Assembly (NCBI GenBank): GCA_027366525.1
Contig: DAHXKG010000006.1
Coordinates: 62,001 to 126,000, forward strand
Direction of reading: 5' to 3'
Origin: a candidate division FCPU426 bacterium
GTDB lineage: Bacteria > Oederibacteriota > Muellerivitia > Muellerivitales > DAHXKG01
DNA length: 64,000 nt
A program made the position numbers and the translations under genes. Position 1 is the stretch's first letter. Each line of letters begins with the position of its first letter. Shown in pieces: positions 26,797 to 36,295 of this stretch. The notes beneath the pieces are model-generated. The model was not told where the DNA came from. It was given only the letters and a program-made list of their open reading frames with translations, and did no database searches.

Positions 26797-28240
26797 ACCG
26801 GTTATTGGGCTTGAAGTACATGTTGAATTAAAAACAAATACAAAACTTTTTTGTGGTTGTTCTACTGTTTTTGGAATCGAGGCAAATACACAAGTTTGCC
26901 CTGTTTGCTTAGGACTTCCTGGAACTCTCCCGGTAATTAATGCAAAAGCTATTGAATTTGCTGCTAAAGTGGGATTGGCTTTAAATTGTACGGTAGCTAC
27001 CCATTCAAAAATGGATCGAAAAAATTATTTTTATCCTGATCTACCTAAAGCGTATCAAATTTCACAATATGATCAGCCTTTGAATATGAATGGATATTTG
27101 GAAATTTCATCATCGAGTGGTACTAAAAGAATAAAAATTGTCCGAATTCATTTAGAAGAAGATGCAGGTAAATTAGTTCATGCAGGGGGAAAAGCAGGCA
27201 GACTTGACGCTTCAGAGTACTCTCTAGTGGATTATAATCGTGGGGGGGTGCCATTGGTTGAAATTGTTTCGGCGCCTGACTTGAACAGTGGCGAAGAAGC
27301 CTATGAGTATTTGACGTCATTGAAAAATATTCTCCTTTATATTGGAGTTTCAGATTGTAATATGGAGGAAGGGTCATTGCGTTGTGATGCCAATGTTTCC
27401 GTCCATCCAAAGGGTTCATCTGTTTTAGGAACTAAGGTCGAAGTTAAAAATATGAATAGTTTCAAATTTTGTAAGCAAGCCATTGAATATGAAATTAAGC
27501 GGCAAATTGCTCGTCTGGAAAATCATGAGGCGATTCTTCAAGAATCTAGACTTTGGGATATAACTGAAAATAAAACACGAGTTATGCGATCTAAAGAAGA
27601 GGCTCACGATTACCGCTATTTTCCAGAACCGGATTTAGTTCCAATAATTTTGAGTTCGGAATGGATTGATGGAATCAAGGAATCATTACCAGAATTGCCT
27701 TCAGAAAAGCAAAAACGGTTTATTCAATCGTATCAACTTTCCGAATATGATGCCAAAGTTCTTGTGAACGATCAATCCATTGCTGCTTGGTATGAATTGG
27801 CGGTTCAAGCGTATCCCACAAATGCGAAGGGTATTGCGAATTGGATGATGGGTGATCTCGCTGCACAATTAAATGAAAACAAGACAGATATTTTTAAACT
27901 TAAAATTGAGCCTCAACACCTTGCAGAATTAGTTGAATTGATTGACCAAAATGTTATTTCATCCAAACAAGCTAAAGATATTTTTTTAGAAATGTTTCAA
28001 ACGGGTCAATTTCCTAAAATGATTGTTAAATCCAAAAATTTAATTCAAATTAATGATCCGTTAATTATTGAACAGGCTATCAGTAAAATTATTAATGAAT
28101 ATTCACAAATTGTTCAACAGTATAAAAGCGGGAAGCAATCAGTATTTGGATTTCTTGTAGGAAAAACGATTCAGGCAACAGATGGCAAAGCCAATCCAAA
28201 AATGGTTAATGAAATGCTGAAAAAAAATCTCGATGTCTAA
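26786..28240 (+). CDS. gatB: Asp-tRNA(Asn)/Glu-tRNA(Gln) amidotransferase subunit B
   Basis: GatB is the kinase/tRNA-binding subunit that activates the mischarged amino acid. The 484-residue protein has the EPVIGLEVHVELKT start, two CxxC-like zinc pairs (LFCGCSTVF and NTQVCPVCLGLPGTLP), the KMDRKNYFYPDLPKAYQISQ block and the C-terminal YqeY-like helical domain ending in GFLVGKTIQATDGKANP. It is the last gene of the gat operon, overlapping gatA by 11 bp. Confidence 0.97.
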   Translation: MNYEPVIGLEVHVELKTNTKLFCGCSTVFGIEANTQVCPVCLGLPGTLPVINAKAIEFAAKVGLALNCTVATHSKMDRKNYFYPDLPKAYQISQYDQPLNMNGYLEISSSSGTKRIKIVRIHLEEDAGKLVHAGGKAGRLDASEYSLVDYNRGGVPLVEIVSAPDLNSGEEAYEYLTSLKNILLYIGVSDCNMEEGSLRCDANVSVHPKGSSVLGTKVEVKNMNSFKFCKQAIEYEIKRQIARLENHEAILQESRLWDITENKTRVMRSKEEAHDYRYFPEPDLVPIILSSEWIDGIKESLPELPSEKQKRFIQSYQLSEYDAKVLVNDQSIAAWYELAVQAYPTNAKGIANWMMGDLAAQLNENKTDIFKLKIEPQHLAELVELIDQNVISSKQAKDIFLEMFQTGQFPKMIVKSKNLIQINDPLIIEQAISKIINEYSQIVQQYKSGKQSVFGFLVGKTIQATDGKANPKMVNEMLKKNLDV

Positions 28241-28325
28241 ATTGAATTGATTATTAAATTTATGTTGAGATTGAGAGATTGGCGCATAACGTCTAATGAG
28301 CCGCAATGTTCACTCTGGAAAAATA

Positions 28326-29969
28326 ATGAACCAAATAAATCAAAAAATGTCTAATGAGATTTTACCGACCTTGAATACACACCAAGCACAATTGAAAAAT
28401 GAGATCGCGAAACGAAGGACTTTCGCAATTATCAGTCATCCTGACGCTGGGAAGACAACATTAACTGAAAAACTTCTTTTATATTCTGGAATGATTCGGA
28501 CCGCGGGAATGGTTAGGGGCCGTAAGAGTGGAAAGTTTGCTGTTTCTGATTGGATGGGAATGGAGCAAGAGCGCGGCATTTCAATTACCGCATCTGCAAT
28601 GCAGTTTGAATACCAGAACATCATTATTAATGTTTTAGATACTCCAGGTCATCAAGATTTTTCGGAGGATACATATCGTACGCTAACGGCTGCAGATAGC
28701 GCAGTTATGGTAATTGATGCTGCTAAAGGTGTGGAGGCACAAACACGAAAGCTTTTTGAGGTTTGCCATTTAAGGAAAATTCCAGTACTGACATTTATTA
28801 ATAAAATGGATCTTCCAAGTCGAGATCCGTTGGATCTTTTATCAGAAGTAGAGCAGGTGCTTCAGATTCAATCAAGTCCGTTAAACTGGCCGATAGGATC
28901 TGGGCAACAGTTTAAGGGCGTAGTAGACTTAATTTCAGAACAATGCATGGTTTTTGAAAAATCTGTAGCGGGAGGTGCCAAACCAGCATTAATTCAAAAT
29001 TTTTCATTGCAGGATGAGAAATTAAAGAAATTACTTTCGTTTCAGGAATTGAATCAACTTCAGCAAGAGATGCGGCTTTTAAAGGAAGCAGGCAACCCAT
29101 TTCGGCAAGATCTGTTTTTGCGTGGGGAGATTACACCTGTTTTTTTTGGATCGGCTTTAACAAATTTTGGTTTAGAACCATTTTTTGATGCATTTATTCA
29201 TTTAGCTCCTCCTCCAGGTATTCGATTAGCGCGAACGCTAGACGGACAAGAGATTCAAGTCCATCCCGTTAACAATTCATTTAGTGCTTATGTATTCAAA
29301 TTGCAAACTAACATGAATCCACATCACTGTGACAGTATGGCTTTTTTAAGAATTTGTTCAGGACGATTTGAAAAAGATTTAATAGTAAAGCACATCCGAT
29401 TAAATCGTCAAATGAGACTTTCTCAGCCCAGCAGTTTAATTGCACGAGAGAGAAATTCGCTTTTAGAAGCATTTCCAGGAGATATTATTGGAGTAATGAA
29501 TTCGGGGTTGTTTCAAATTGGCGATACAGTTTTAACGGACGCTGTATTTGAATTTCCTCCTCTGCCTCAATTTCAACCGGAAGTTTTTGCGGTTGTTCGG
29601 CCGATTGAAATTTCAAAGAGAAAGTCGTTTGATAAAGGATTGGAATTATTGATATTGGAGGGGACGGTACAACTTTTAAAGCGATTAGATGATTTAGAAA
29701 TCTATGTAGCTGCCGTAGGTTCGCTACAATTTGATGTTCTTAAATTCCGACTTAAACATGAATTCGGAGTCGAGATTGATATCCAACTTTTGCCATTTAA
29801 ATGCAGTGCATGGTTAATTGGAGATCCTAATTCATTTCAAAAGCCATCGCAATCATTAGTAGTTAAGGATTTTAAGAATCGATTAATCGTTCTTTTTTCC
29901 AATCCTTGGGAAAAAGATTATGCGCAGTCCAAAAATCCACATCATCAGCTGCTGGATATGATTATTTAA
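28326..29969 (+). CDS. prfC: peptide chain release factor 3
   Basis: RF3 is the GTPase that recycles RF1/RF2 after peptide release. Beginning AKRRTFAIISHPDAGKTTLTEKLL (G1), the protein continues with SDWMGMEQERGISIT (G2), LDTPGHQDFSEDTYRTL (G3) and FINKMD (G4); the EDTYRTLTA stretch separates RF3 from EF-G. Two further domains follow. The start is unclear: ATG 28326 has GGAA at 28317-28320; 28296 would add ten residues, and 28347 would drop seven. The length of 547 is slightly above the usual size of about 530 because of the N-terminal extension. Confidence 0.93.
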   Translation: MNQINQKMSNEILPTLNTHQAQLKNEIAKRRTFAIISHPDAGKTTLTEKLLLYSGMIRTAGMVRGRKSGKFAVSDWMGMEQERGISITASAMQFEYQNIIINVLDTPGHQDFSEDTYRTLTAADSAVMVIDAAKGVEAQTRKLFEVCHLRKIPVLTFINKMDLPSRDPLDLLSEVEQVLQIQSSPLNWPIGSGQQFKGVVDLISEQCMVFEKSVAGGAKPALIQNFSLQDEKLKKLLSFQELNQLQQEMRLLKEAGNPFRQDLFLRGEITPVFFGSALTNFGLEPFFDAFIHLAPPPGIRLARTLDGQEIQVHPVNNSFSAYVFKLQTNMNPHHCDSMAFLRICSGRFEKDLIVKHIRLNRQMRLSQPSSLIARERNSLLEAFPGDIIGVMNSGLFQIGDTVLTDAVFEFPPLPQFQPEVFAVVRPIEISKRKSFDKGLELLILEGTVQLLKRLDDLEIYVAAVGSLQFDVLKFRLKHEFGVEIDIQLLPFKCSAWLIGDPNSFQKPSQSLVVKDFKNRLIVLFSNPWEKDYAQSKNPHHQLLDMII

Positions 29970-30204
29970 TAGTAATTTTGAGTACGCTTACAAACGAATT
30001 TAAGCCGCTGTATGAATGTTAACTTTTGTAAATCTCTTTCATAGATTATCCTGGTCACAAGAAGATCACAATACCAAGGATATTTTATAATAAATTGTAT
30101 GCTATCTGATTTACTGTTTAAGATCCAAAGGTTACGATGCACCTTATTTATGATAGCATGGGATATTTGAAGAAATTTTGGGTAATTATAGTTGGAGGTA
30201 ACAG

Positions 30205-31701
30205 ATGAAAGTGATTCTGGCAATTGATCAAGGAACGACCGGAACGCGCGCATATTTGTTTAATAAATCAGGAGAAATAGTTGGAAGTGCATATCGAGAA
30301 ATTACTCAATATTTTCCCCAATTAGGATGGGTGGAACAAGATCCTCTGGAAATTTGGGAAAGTGTTGAAAAAACCATTCAAGATGCTTTGCAAAAAGCAC
30401 ATCTTGAATCTAGCGCGATTGATAGTATTGGTATTACTAATCAAAGAGAAACTGTAGTCGTTTGGAATAGAAAAAATGGAGTCCCCATATTTCGAGCAAT
30501 TGTTTGGCAATGCCGAAGAACGATGGAGCGTTGTAAACAATTGCAGCGAGAAGGATATGAAGCAACGATCCGAGCTAAAACAGGGTTGTTTTTGGATTCC
30601 TATTTTTCTGCAACCAAATTGGAATGGATTTTAAAAAACATTCCAAAAATTAAACCCTTATTATCAAAGGGGCTATTGGCGGTTGGAACGATTGACTCGT
30701 GGATTCTATGGAACTTAAGTGGTGGTCGATATCATCGAACTGATTTTTCTAATGCTTCAAGAACTCTTTTATTCAATATTCGAAATCGCCAATGGGATAA
30801 AGATCTTTTGAAACTTTTTCATATACCCGATTCTCTTTTACCGAGTGTTCAAAATTCATCAAGTTATTTTGGAGAAACCCAAGGCAGTGGGAAATTGAAA
30901 AAGGGGATCCCGATTACAGGTATAGCTGGTGATCAACAATCAGCCTTATTTGGACAAGGGGCGACTCAACCGGGAACATTAAAAAATACTTATGGAACCG
31001 GATGTTTCCTTCTAATGAATTTAGGCAATAAATGGCTACTTTCAAAAAACAAATTGATTACAACTCTTGGATGTGGTGATAATGGGAATCCGGTATTTTG
31101 TTTGGAAGGATCTATTTTTATGGGGGGCGCTATTATTCAGTGGATTCGCGATGGATTAAATTTAATTCGAAATTCAGAGGAAACAGAAAAAATTGCTCAA
31201 TCGATCCCATCGACCGAGGGAGTATATTTAATTCCTGCTTTTGTAGGATTGGGTGCACCTTATTGGAATTCACAGGTTCGTGGTAGTATTACGGGCCTGA
31301 CGCGTGCAACCACCAAAGCTCATATTATCCGAGCTGGACTTGAAGCTCTGGCATATCAAACGCGAGATGTTATCGATGCTATGGCTCGGGATACTTCGAT
31401 TAATTTGAAAGCACTTTATGTTGATGGTGGAGCTTCTAAAAATAATTTTTTAATGCAATTTCAATCAGATATTTTAGGTGTGAAAATAATCCGTCCACAT
31501 ATTATTGAAACGACCGCTTTAGGTGCTGCTCTTTTAAGCGGAATATCAACCGGATTTTGGAATTTCAAAAAAAACATTCATAAAATTTTGAATACCGAAC
31601 GCATTTTTCAACCTCAGATATCTAATTCTATGCGCGAGAAATTATGGATGGGTTGGAAGAACGCAATTCAACAAATTTTAAATGCACACATTAAGACTTA
31701 G
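30205..31701 (+). CDS. glpK: glycerol kinase
   Basis: GlpK phosphorylates glycerol to sn-glycerol 3-phosphate. The 498-residue FGGY-family protein shows ILAIDQGTTGTRAYLF (phosphate 1), SIGITNQRETVVVWN, the IVWQCRRT segment (substrate-contacting WQxRR), GIAGDQQSALFGQG and the C-terminal LYVDGGASKNNFLMQFQSDI. GGAGG lies 7 bp before the ATG. There is no glycerol facilitator or dehydrogenase beside it, so its metabolic partners are elsewhere. It stands alone between two gaps. Confidence 0.95.
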   Translation: MKVILAIDQGTTGTRAYLFNKSGEIVGSAYREITQYFPQLGWVEQDPLEIWESVEKTIQDALQKAHLESSAIDSIGITNQRETVVVWNRKNGVPIFRAIVWQCRRTMERCKQLQREGYEATIRAKTGLFLDSYFSATKLEWILKNIPKIKPLLSKGLLAVGTIDSWILWNLSGGRYHRTDFSNASRTLLFNIRNRQWDKDLLKLFHIPDSLLPSVQNSSSYFGETQGSGKLKKGIPITGIAGDQQSALFGQGATQPGTLKNTYGTGCFLLMNLGNKWLLSKNKLITTLGCGDNGNPVFCLEGSIFMGGAIIQWIRDGLNLIRNSEETEKIAQSIPSTEGVYLIPAFVGLGAPYWNSQVRGSITGLTRATTKAHIIRAGLEALAYQTRDVIDAMARDTSINLKALYVDGGASKNNFLMQFQSDILGVKIIRPHIIETTALGAALLSGISTGFWNFKKNIHKILNTERIFQPQISNSMREKLWMGWKNAIQQILNAHIKT

Positions 31702-32248
31702 TTCTATTTAAGTAATTTAAAATCATAACAGCCTTATAATGCTGCAAATCCTTGAATTAAAAAAATCAAATTATGGGTTTAGTGCAGGCATAGTTAAAAT
31801 GTGTTGGAGCAATTGTGATTTAGTCAACCTTCCTTGTCGGTATCGTTTTGACGTGTTTCTATTTTGGTAGATCACGCTTAAACCACTTGAATAGTTCATG
31901 GCTGAAGGTAAGCTCTTGAGTCATCTTTCCAAAATATACGAATCTTTTTGTAATTCCTCTGAATTCCCAGGTAATCACTAAAAATCTCGATCTATCGGAG
32001 AGTTCTGGTTTAAATCAAGGTATTTAATTTAAAGCCATAGAAATTGATTTTACCTAATAATCAAACGATTTTTATACCATCGAGGCTATCAAATAGCTTT
32101 TCTACAAACTAAATCAGTTTATGTAAACAGTACTTATTGTAATTCGAAAGAAAAAAACAATATTTTTAATAATAAAATCTGGGTGTTATTATCGCTAGTC
32201 AATCAACGGATAATTTTTCATTAAATTTTACTCATACATACAAATAAC

Positions 32249-32276
32249 TTGACGGTTGTTATAATTTCTATAAAAT
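32249..32276 (+). promoter_or_regulatory. probable dcw (mraZ) promoter
   Basis: TTGACG (32249-32254) is followed after 16 bp by TAAAAT (32271-32276). A TATAAA at 32269-32274 would give a 14-bp spacer instead, so the exact -10 is not certain. The element sits just upstream of the MraZ-box repeats and about 70 bp before the mraZ ATG. Confidence 0.6.
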
Positions 32277-32284
32277 TGGTTTAG

Positions 32285-32309
32285 TGGTAAAAAGTGGTTA
32301 AATATGGGT
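32285..32309 (+). promoter_or_regulatory. MraZ-box operator: three 10-bp-spaced TGG repeats
   Basis: TGGTA (32285), TGGTT (32295) and TGGGT (32305) are direct repeats with an exact 10-bp period and 5-bp spacers, immediately downstream of the predicted -10. Characterised MraZ proteins bind three or four TGGGN-type repeats spaced by 5 bp ahead of their own gene. Sequence and position together suggest autoregulation of the whole division cluster. Confidence 0.7.
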
Positions 32310-32347
32310 TATGACAAATATTGGGTTTGGATCAAGGAGCGTGCTGG

Positions 32348-32809
32348 ATGTTTCGAGGAGAGTTTCATAATCATGTTGATGAAAAAGGAAGATTCAACAT
32401 TCCAGCGCGATTTCGTGAGCTGATTCGGGAACAACATGAAGAACCTTTGATTTTAACAGTTGGGTTAGATCAATCATTGTTTTTATATCCGATGGATGTT
32501 TGGAGAAAAATAGAAGAAAAACTTTCTGGGTTAGATACGTTAAATTCCGAGGTGCGCCTATTTGTTCGAACCATTTTAAAAGCAACTGAGGAATGCGAAA
32601 TTGACAAGCAAGGCAGAGTAATTATTTCACCAGTTCTTCGCAAGGAGTCCGGAATAAAAAAAAATATTGTCATTGTGGGAATGTTAAACCGAATTGAAAT
32701 CTGGGATCAGGAACGATATTCCACGTATCATTCCCAAGGTATTGAAAAACTTGAAACGTTAGCGCAAAAACTCTCAGAACGTGGAGTTATTCAGGGCTTA
32801 ATGCTTTAA
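32348..32809 (+). CDS. mraZ: transcriptional regulator MraZ
   Basis: MraZ is an AbrB-like DNA-binding protein that represses its own operon. The family start MFRGEFHNHVDEKGRFNIPARFRE fixes the ATG at 32348, with AAGGAG at 32334-32339; a longer frame from 32321 is less likely. The 153-residue protein shows the second repeat half as well (CEIDKQGRVIISPVLR). Direct repeats matching MraZ boxes lie 40-65 bp upstream. It heads the 16-gene dcw cluster. Confidence 0.95.
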   Translation: MFRGEFHNHVDEKGRFNIPARFRELIREQHEEPLILTVGLDQSLFLYPMDVWRKIEEKLSGLDTLNSEVRLFVRTILKATEECEIDKQGRVIISPVLRKESGIKKNIVIVGMLNRIEIWDQERYSTYHSQGIEKLETLAQKLSERGVIQGLML

Positions 32810-32833
32810 AAATGAGCAATTGGAAACATAAGC

Positions 32834-33823
32834 TTGGATTATAGAAAATTCAAGTATCAAGACAATATGGAGAAGAAGTTGGAAAAAAATCAATTACCAC
32901 ACATTCCGGTTCTATTATCTGAAGTCGTTCAATGGATGAATTTAAATCCCCAAAGTGTTGTAGTTGATGCCACGATTGGTTTAGGTGGCCATTCGGCTGA
33001 AATTTTAAAAAATATTCCACATGGAAAATTAATTGGATTGGATCAAGATGAGGAGGCATTGGATTATACATTTAAAAAATTTTTGGGGGATACTCGAGTC
33101 ATGCTGTTTAAAAGTAATTTTTCAAATCTAGTAACGATTTTAAATAAAATTTCTATACAGTGGGTGGATGCAGTATTGATGGATATTGGCATTTCTTCTT
33201 TTCAGCTGGACTTTGAAAACAGGGGATTTTCATTTAATAAATCACAACCCCTTGATATGCGCATGGATCAGTCAATGGAACGCTCGGCAGAAGAGGTTGT
33301 GAATGAGTATTCTTTTGAACAACTTGAAGAAATTTTTCGTAATTATGGTGAAGAACCGCATGCTCGTGCAATCGCGTATCGAATTACGCAGGCTAGAAAA
33401 GTTAAACGAATTACTCAAACGAATGAGCTAGCACAATTAATTCGCGACTATTATTTAAAAAAATTTGGGAACACCAAGCATCGGAAAGATCCTGCAACTT
33501 TGATATTTCAGGCCATTCGAATTGAGGTCAATCAGGAATTGAAATCCCTGCAAAAGGGTCTTGATGCTTCCTTGCAAGTTTTGCGATCACAGGGGCGATT
33601 ATTAGTAATTAGTTTTCAATCCTTGGAAGATCGGATAGTTAAACAATTTTTCAAAACAGAAAGTAAAGATTGTATATGCCCTAGTCATATGCCCCAGTGT
33701 ATTTGCCACCACCGCGCCTATCTGGAAATTCTGACAAAGAAACCAGTTTCTCCAACATATGAGGAAATAAAAAATAATAGCCGGGCTCGAAGTGCACGTT
33801 TGCGTGTCGCTCAAAAACTATAA
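32834..33823 (+). CDS. rsmH: 16S rRNA (cytosine-1402-N4) methyltransferase
   Basis: RsmH methylates N4 of C1402 in the ribosomal P site. The 329-residue protein has the HIPVLLSEVVQWMNL start, SAM motif DATIGLGGHSAEIL, the DIGISSFQLD block, FSFNKSQPLDMRMD and the C-terminal SRARSARLRVA. The TTG at 32834 is used; an ATG at 32867 without a ribosome binding site is the alternative. It follows mraZ by 24 bp and precedes ftsL by 9 bp. Confidence 0.95.
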   Translation: MDYRKFKYQDNMEKKLEKNQLPHIPVLLSEVVQWMNLNPQSVVVDATIGLGGHSAEILKNIPHGKLIGLDQDEEALDYTFKKFLGDTRVMLFKSNFSNLVTILNKISIQWVDAVLMDIGISSFQLDFENRGFSFNKSQPLDMRMDQSMERSAEEVVNEYSFEQLEEIFRNYGEEPHARAIAYRITQARKVKRITQTNELAQLIRDYYLKKFGNTKHRKDPATLIFQAIRIEVNQELKSLQKGLDASLQVLRSQGRLLVISFQSLEDRIVKQFFKTESKDCICPSHMPQCICHHRAYLEILTKKPVSPTYEEIKNNSRARSARLRVAQKL

Positions 33824-33832
33824 AGGAATATT

Positions 33833-34255
33833 ATGGATAGCAATCACAAAATGTGGAGACAGCACCTTTCGACAGCAACGGAACACGTATTGGATTCAGG
33901 GACCTTTTTAAGAGGGAATTTAGCAAACATTTTTAAATATAAAAATTTCAAATCGATTACATGGATGGCCATTTTGATCGCAGTAGTGCTATTTTTTTAT
34001 GTTTGGCAACACATGCAGGTAGTGAGATTAGGATATGAAGTTCAGCAATTAAAACAACAACATCAACATTTATTGAATAAGTTTTATTATTGGAAGTATG
34101 AAATGTATAAAGTGAAAAGTTTAAGCGAAATTGAGCAGATTGCTCGTCAAAAATTAAAAATGAAAACGCCGAGCTCGAATCATGTCATTATAATGAAAAA
34201 CCCTTCATCACTGGGCCAGTGGTTCGACTCATGGTTTTTTAACAAAAGGATTTGA
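33833..34255 (+). CDS. ftsL: FtsL-like cell division protein
   Basis: This is a bitopic protein with the position and form of FtsL, which links FtsQ/FtsB to FtsWI in the divisome. The 140-residue product has a basic cytoplasmic N-terminus of about 40 residues, one membrane segment (about 43-60), then a coiled-coil-like stretch rich in Q, L and K (about 65-105) and a short tail with SLSEIEQIARQKLKM. Sequence identity in FtsL is always poor, so the call rests on topology and location between rsmH and ftsI. AAGGAA precedes the ATG. Confidence 0.8.
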   Translation: MDSNHKMWRQHLSTATEHVLDSGTFLRGNLANIFKYKNFKSITWMAILIAVVLFFYVWQHMQVVRLGYEVQQLKQQHQHLLNKFYYWKYEMYKVKSLSEIEQIARQKLKMKTPSSNHVIIMKNPSSLGQWFDSWFFNKRI

Positions 34256-34261
34256 TATTTA

Positions 34262-36295
34262 ATGAAAAGTCAAAATCCAATTTTAATTTTTAAAAAACGG
34301 CTGAAGTGGCTAGTCGGACTTATTTTAATTTCATTTACGATTATAGTGAGTAGATTGTTTTATCTTCAATTGTTTAATTTCCCGTTTTATCAGCGATTAG
34401 CAAATCAACAGCATTTTTTTAAAGAATGGGTTTATCCCAAACGAGGAAAAATTGAGGATTGTCATGGGGTGGTTCTGGCCATGAATGTAAATTTGCTTAA
34501 TGTTTATGCTCGACCCCAAGAAGTAAAAAACAAGCGTTCAACAGCACGTGTACTTTCTCAAATACTTAAAATTCCGGAAATGACTATATTTCATCAACTT
34601 GAATCCACTCAAAAATTTGTTTGGATTGAAAGACAAGTTCCGTTTAAAAAAAGCAAATTCATTAAAAATTTAAAAATTCAAGGCATTGGGGCACTTGAAG
34701 AAGAAAAACGGTTTTATCCAGACCATAAAATGGCGGCAAATGTGATTGGATTTACGGGTATTGACAATCAAGGCCTCAATGGGTTGGAAGAATATTATAA
34801 CCGTCAGTTATCTGGAAAACCCGGATGGATTTTAGCGGCACGGGATGCCCGGGGGAAAATATGGTTAACACACACCTCAGGTCCATCGGCACCAGTCTCG
34901 GGATTGACATTGGTGACTACGCTCAATTCCGTGATTCAGCACATTGCCCAAGTGGAACTTAAAAAGGCCTATAAAAAATTTCATAGCAAAAAAGCTTGCA
35001 TTATTGTTATGAATCCTAAAACGGGCGCGATATTGGCTATGGCTAATTATCCAACTTTTGATCCAAATCACTTTTTGAACTATCCTGAAAAAAATTGGGA
35101 CAATGCCTGCATTACAGATGCGTTTGAGCCGGGGAGTACTTTTAAACTTATTACAATGACCGCAGCTTTGCAAACTGGTATTGAAAAACCCTCAAACAAA
35201 ATTTTTTGTGATAATGGGACGTATACAACTTCATATGGAAGAGTTGTTCAGGATGCAGAAAAATATGGCTGGTTAACGGTTAAAGAAATTTTTGGTTATT
35301 CAAGCAATATTGGAACAACCAAAATCGCGATGAAATTAGGAAAAAAACTTTTATATCGTTATGCTAAAAAATTTAACATTGGGTCGTTAACAGGTATTGA
35401 CTTACCAGCGGAAGCTTGTGGACTCATTCGACCTCCCCAACAATGGGGTGATTTTGCCATCGCCTCAATTCCATATGGATACGAAGTATTGGTAACGCCT
35501 CTTCAGACGATTTGTGCTTATGCGGCTATTGCCAATAAAGGAATCATGATGCGCCCCTATATTGTAAAGGAATTTAAAAACACGTATGGTGAGGTTGTTA
35601 AAAAAAATCATCCGCATGTTGTTCGTCGGGTTTGTTCTCCATCAACGGCAAATACCTTGATTAATATGATGCAGTGGGTTGTTTTACATGGCACTGGGAC
35701 CGCTGTGCAACTTTCAAATTATTCCGTAGCTGGGAAAACTGGTACAGCCGAATTGCTTATTCGTGGACGATATTCGCATAACGAATACTATGCTTCCTTT
35801 GTAGGGTTTGTTCCAGCCCATCATCCCATGTTTGCAATCTATGTTTCATTTGAGGATCCTCGAGGCATTATTTGGGGAGGTTATACAGCTGGACCAGTAT
35901 TTAAACGAGTCGCCCGTAGGATTTTGGCTTACGACATGATTCCTGGAAAAGAAAAAAATGGTGAGCAAGTGGCCAAAGCTTCTTTGATTAAAATCAAGGT
36001 TCCGAATTTCGTTGGGTTAACAGTTCCTCAATGTAAATTTGTATCTAAAGTGAGCGGGTGCTTAATACGATTTCAAGGACATGGAAATCGAGTGATTGCT
36101 CAATCTCAAGTCCCGGATTATTTATATATTAGCCCCTTAACCCGTGAAAAAGTATTGCTAACCCTGGCCATTCATCCTGATTTAAAAATCCCCAAACGGC
36201 GCAATCATAAAAATATTATTGTTAATTTAACGACTACACCTTCTGGAAAGTTAGCATGGAACGAAAATCATAAAAAATCAGAAAGACATTTATGA
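34262..36295 (+). CDS. ftsI: penicillin-binding protein 2/3, septal transpeptidase with PASTA domain
   Basis: FtsI is the class B PBP cross-linking septal peptidoglycan. The 677-residue protein has an N-terminal membrane anchor (about 15-34), a dimerisation domain and a transpeptidase domain with the three active-site motifs S292-x-x-K295, S347-x-N349 and K492-T493-G494. A C-terminal segment (about 577-640, beginning KIKVPNFVGLTVPQC) resembles a PASTA domain, common in Gram-positive PBP2x/SpoVD but less usual in Gram-negative FtsI. It starts 6 bp after ftsL and overlaps murE by 4 bp. Confidence 0.93.
   Translation: MKSQNPILIFKKRLKWLVGLILISFTIIVSRLFYLQLFNFPFYQRLANQQHFFKEWVYPKRGKIEDCHGVVLAMNVNLLNVYARPQEVKNKRSTARVLSQILKIPEMTIFHQLESTQKFVWIERQVPFKKSKFIKNLKIQGIGALEEEKRFYPDHKMAANVIGFTGIDNQGLNGLEEYYNRQLSGKPGWILAARDARGKIWLTHTSGPSAPVSGLTLVTTLNSVIQHIAQVELKKAYKKFHSKKACIIVMNPKTGAILAMANYPTFDPNHFLNYPEKNWDNACITDAFEPGSTFKLITMTAALQTGIEKPSNKIFCDNGTYTTSYGRVVQDAEKYGWLTVKEIFGYSSNIGTTKIAMKLGKKLLYRYAKKFNIGSLTGIDLPAEACGLIRPPQQWGDFAIASIPYGYEVLVTPLQTICAYAAIANKGIMMRPYIVKEFKNTYGEVVKKNHPHVVRRVCSPSTANTLINMMQWVVLHGTGTAVQLSNYSVAGKTGTAELLIRGRYSHNEYYASFVGFVPAHHPMFAIYVSFEDPRGIIWGGYTAGPVFKRVARRILAYDMIPGKEKNGEQVAKASLIKIKVPNFVGLTVPQCKFVSKVSGCLIRFQGHGNRVIAQSQVPDYLYISPLTREKVLLTLAIHPDLKIPKRRNHKNIIVNLTTTPSGKLAWNENHKKSERHL

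Larger units (their letters stand above)
31702..32347. other. 646-bp gap upstream of the dcw cluster
   Basis: Most of this gap (31702-32240) has no convincing gene. The best frame is a 23-codon ATG frame at 31799-31870 without a ribosome binding site. Its right end holds the mraZ promoter and operator. No small-RNA family was recognised. Like the gap at 12130-12801, it may contain degraded coding sequence. Confidence 0.4.

Noticed and set aside
30167-30192. TTGAAG-N14-TATAGT in front of glpK, similar to the ftsZ elements
   Set aside because: A start from this -10 would fall near 30199 and remove the good GGAGG ribosome binding site, so it is unlikely to be the glpK promoter. The recurring 14-bp spacing is probably an effect of AT-richness.
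29966-30253. 95-codon minus-strand frame over the prfC-glpK spacer
   Set aside because: It has no ribosome binding site, overlaps the glpK start antisense and shows no recognisable domain.
31702-32240. Possible tRNA, tmRNA, RNase P or SRP RNA in the large gaps (here and at 12130-12801)
   Set aside because: No T-loop GTTCRANNC, no CCA-flanked cloverleaf and none of the conserved cores of these RNAs could be found by eye.
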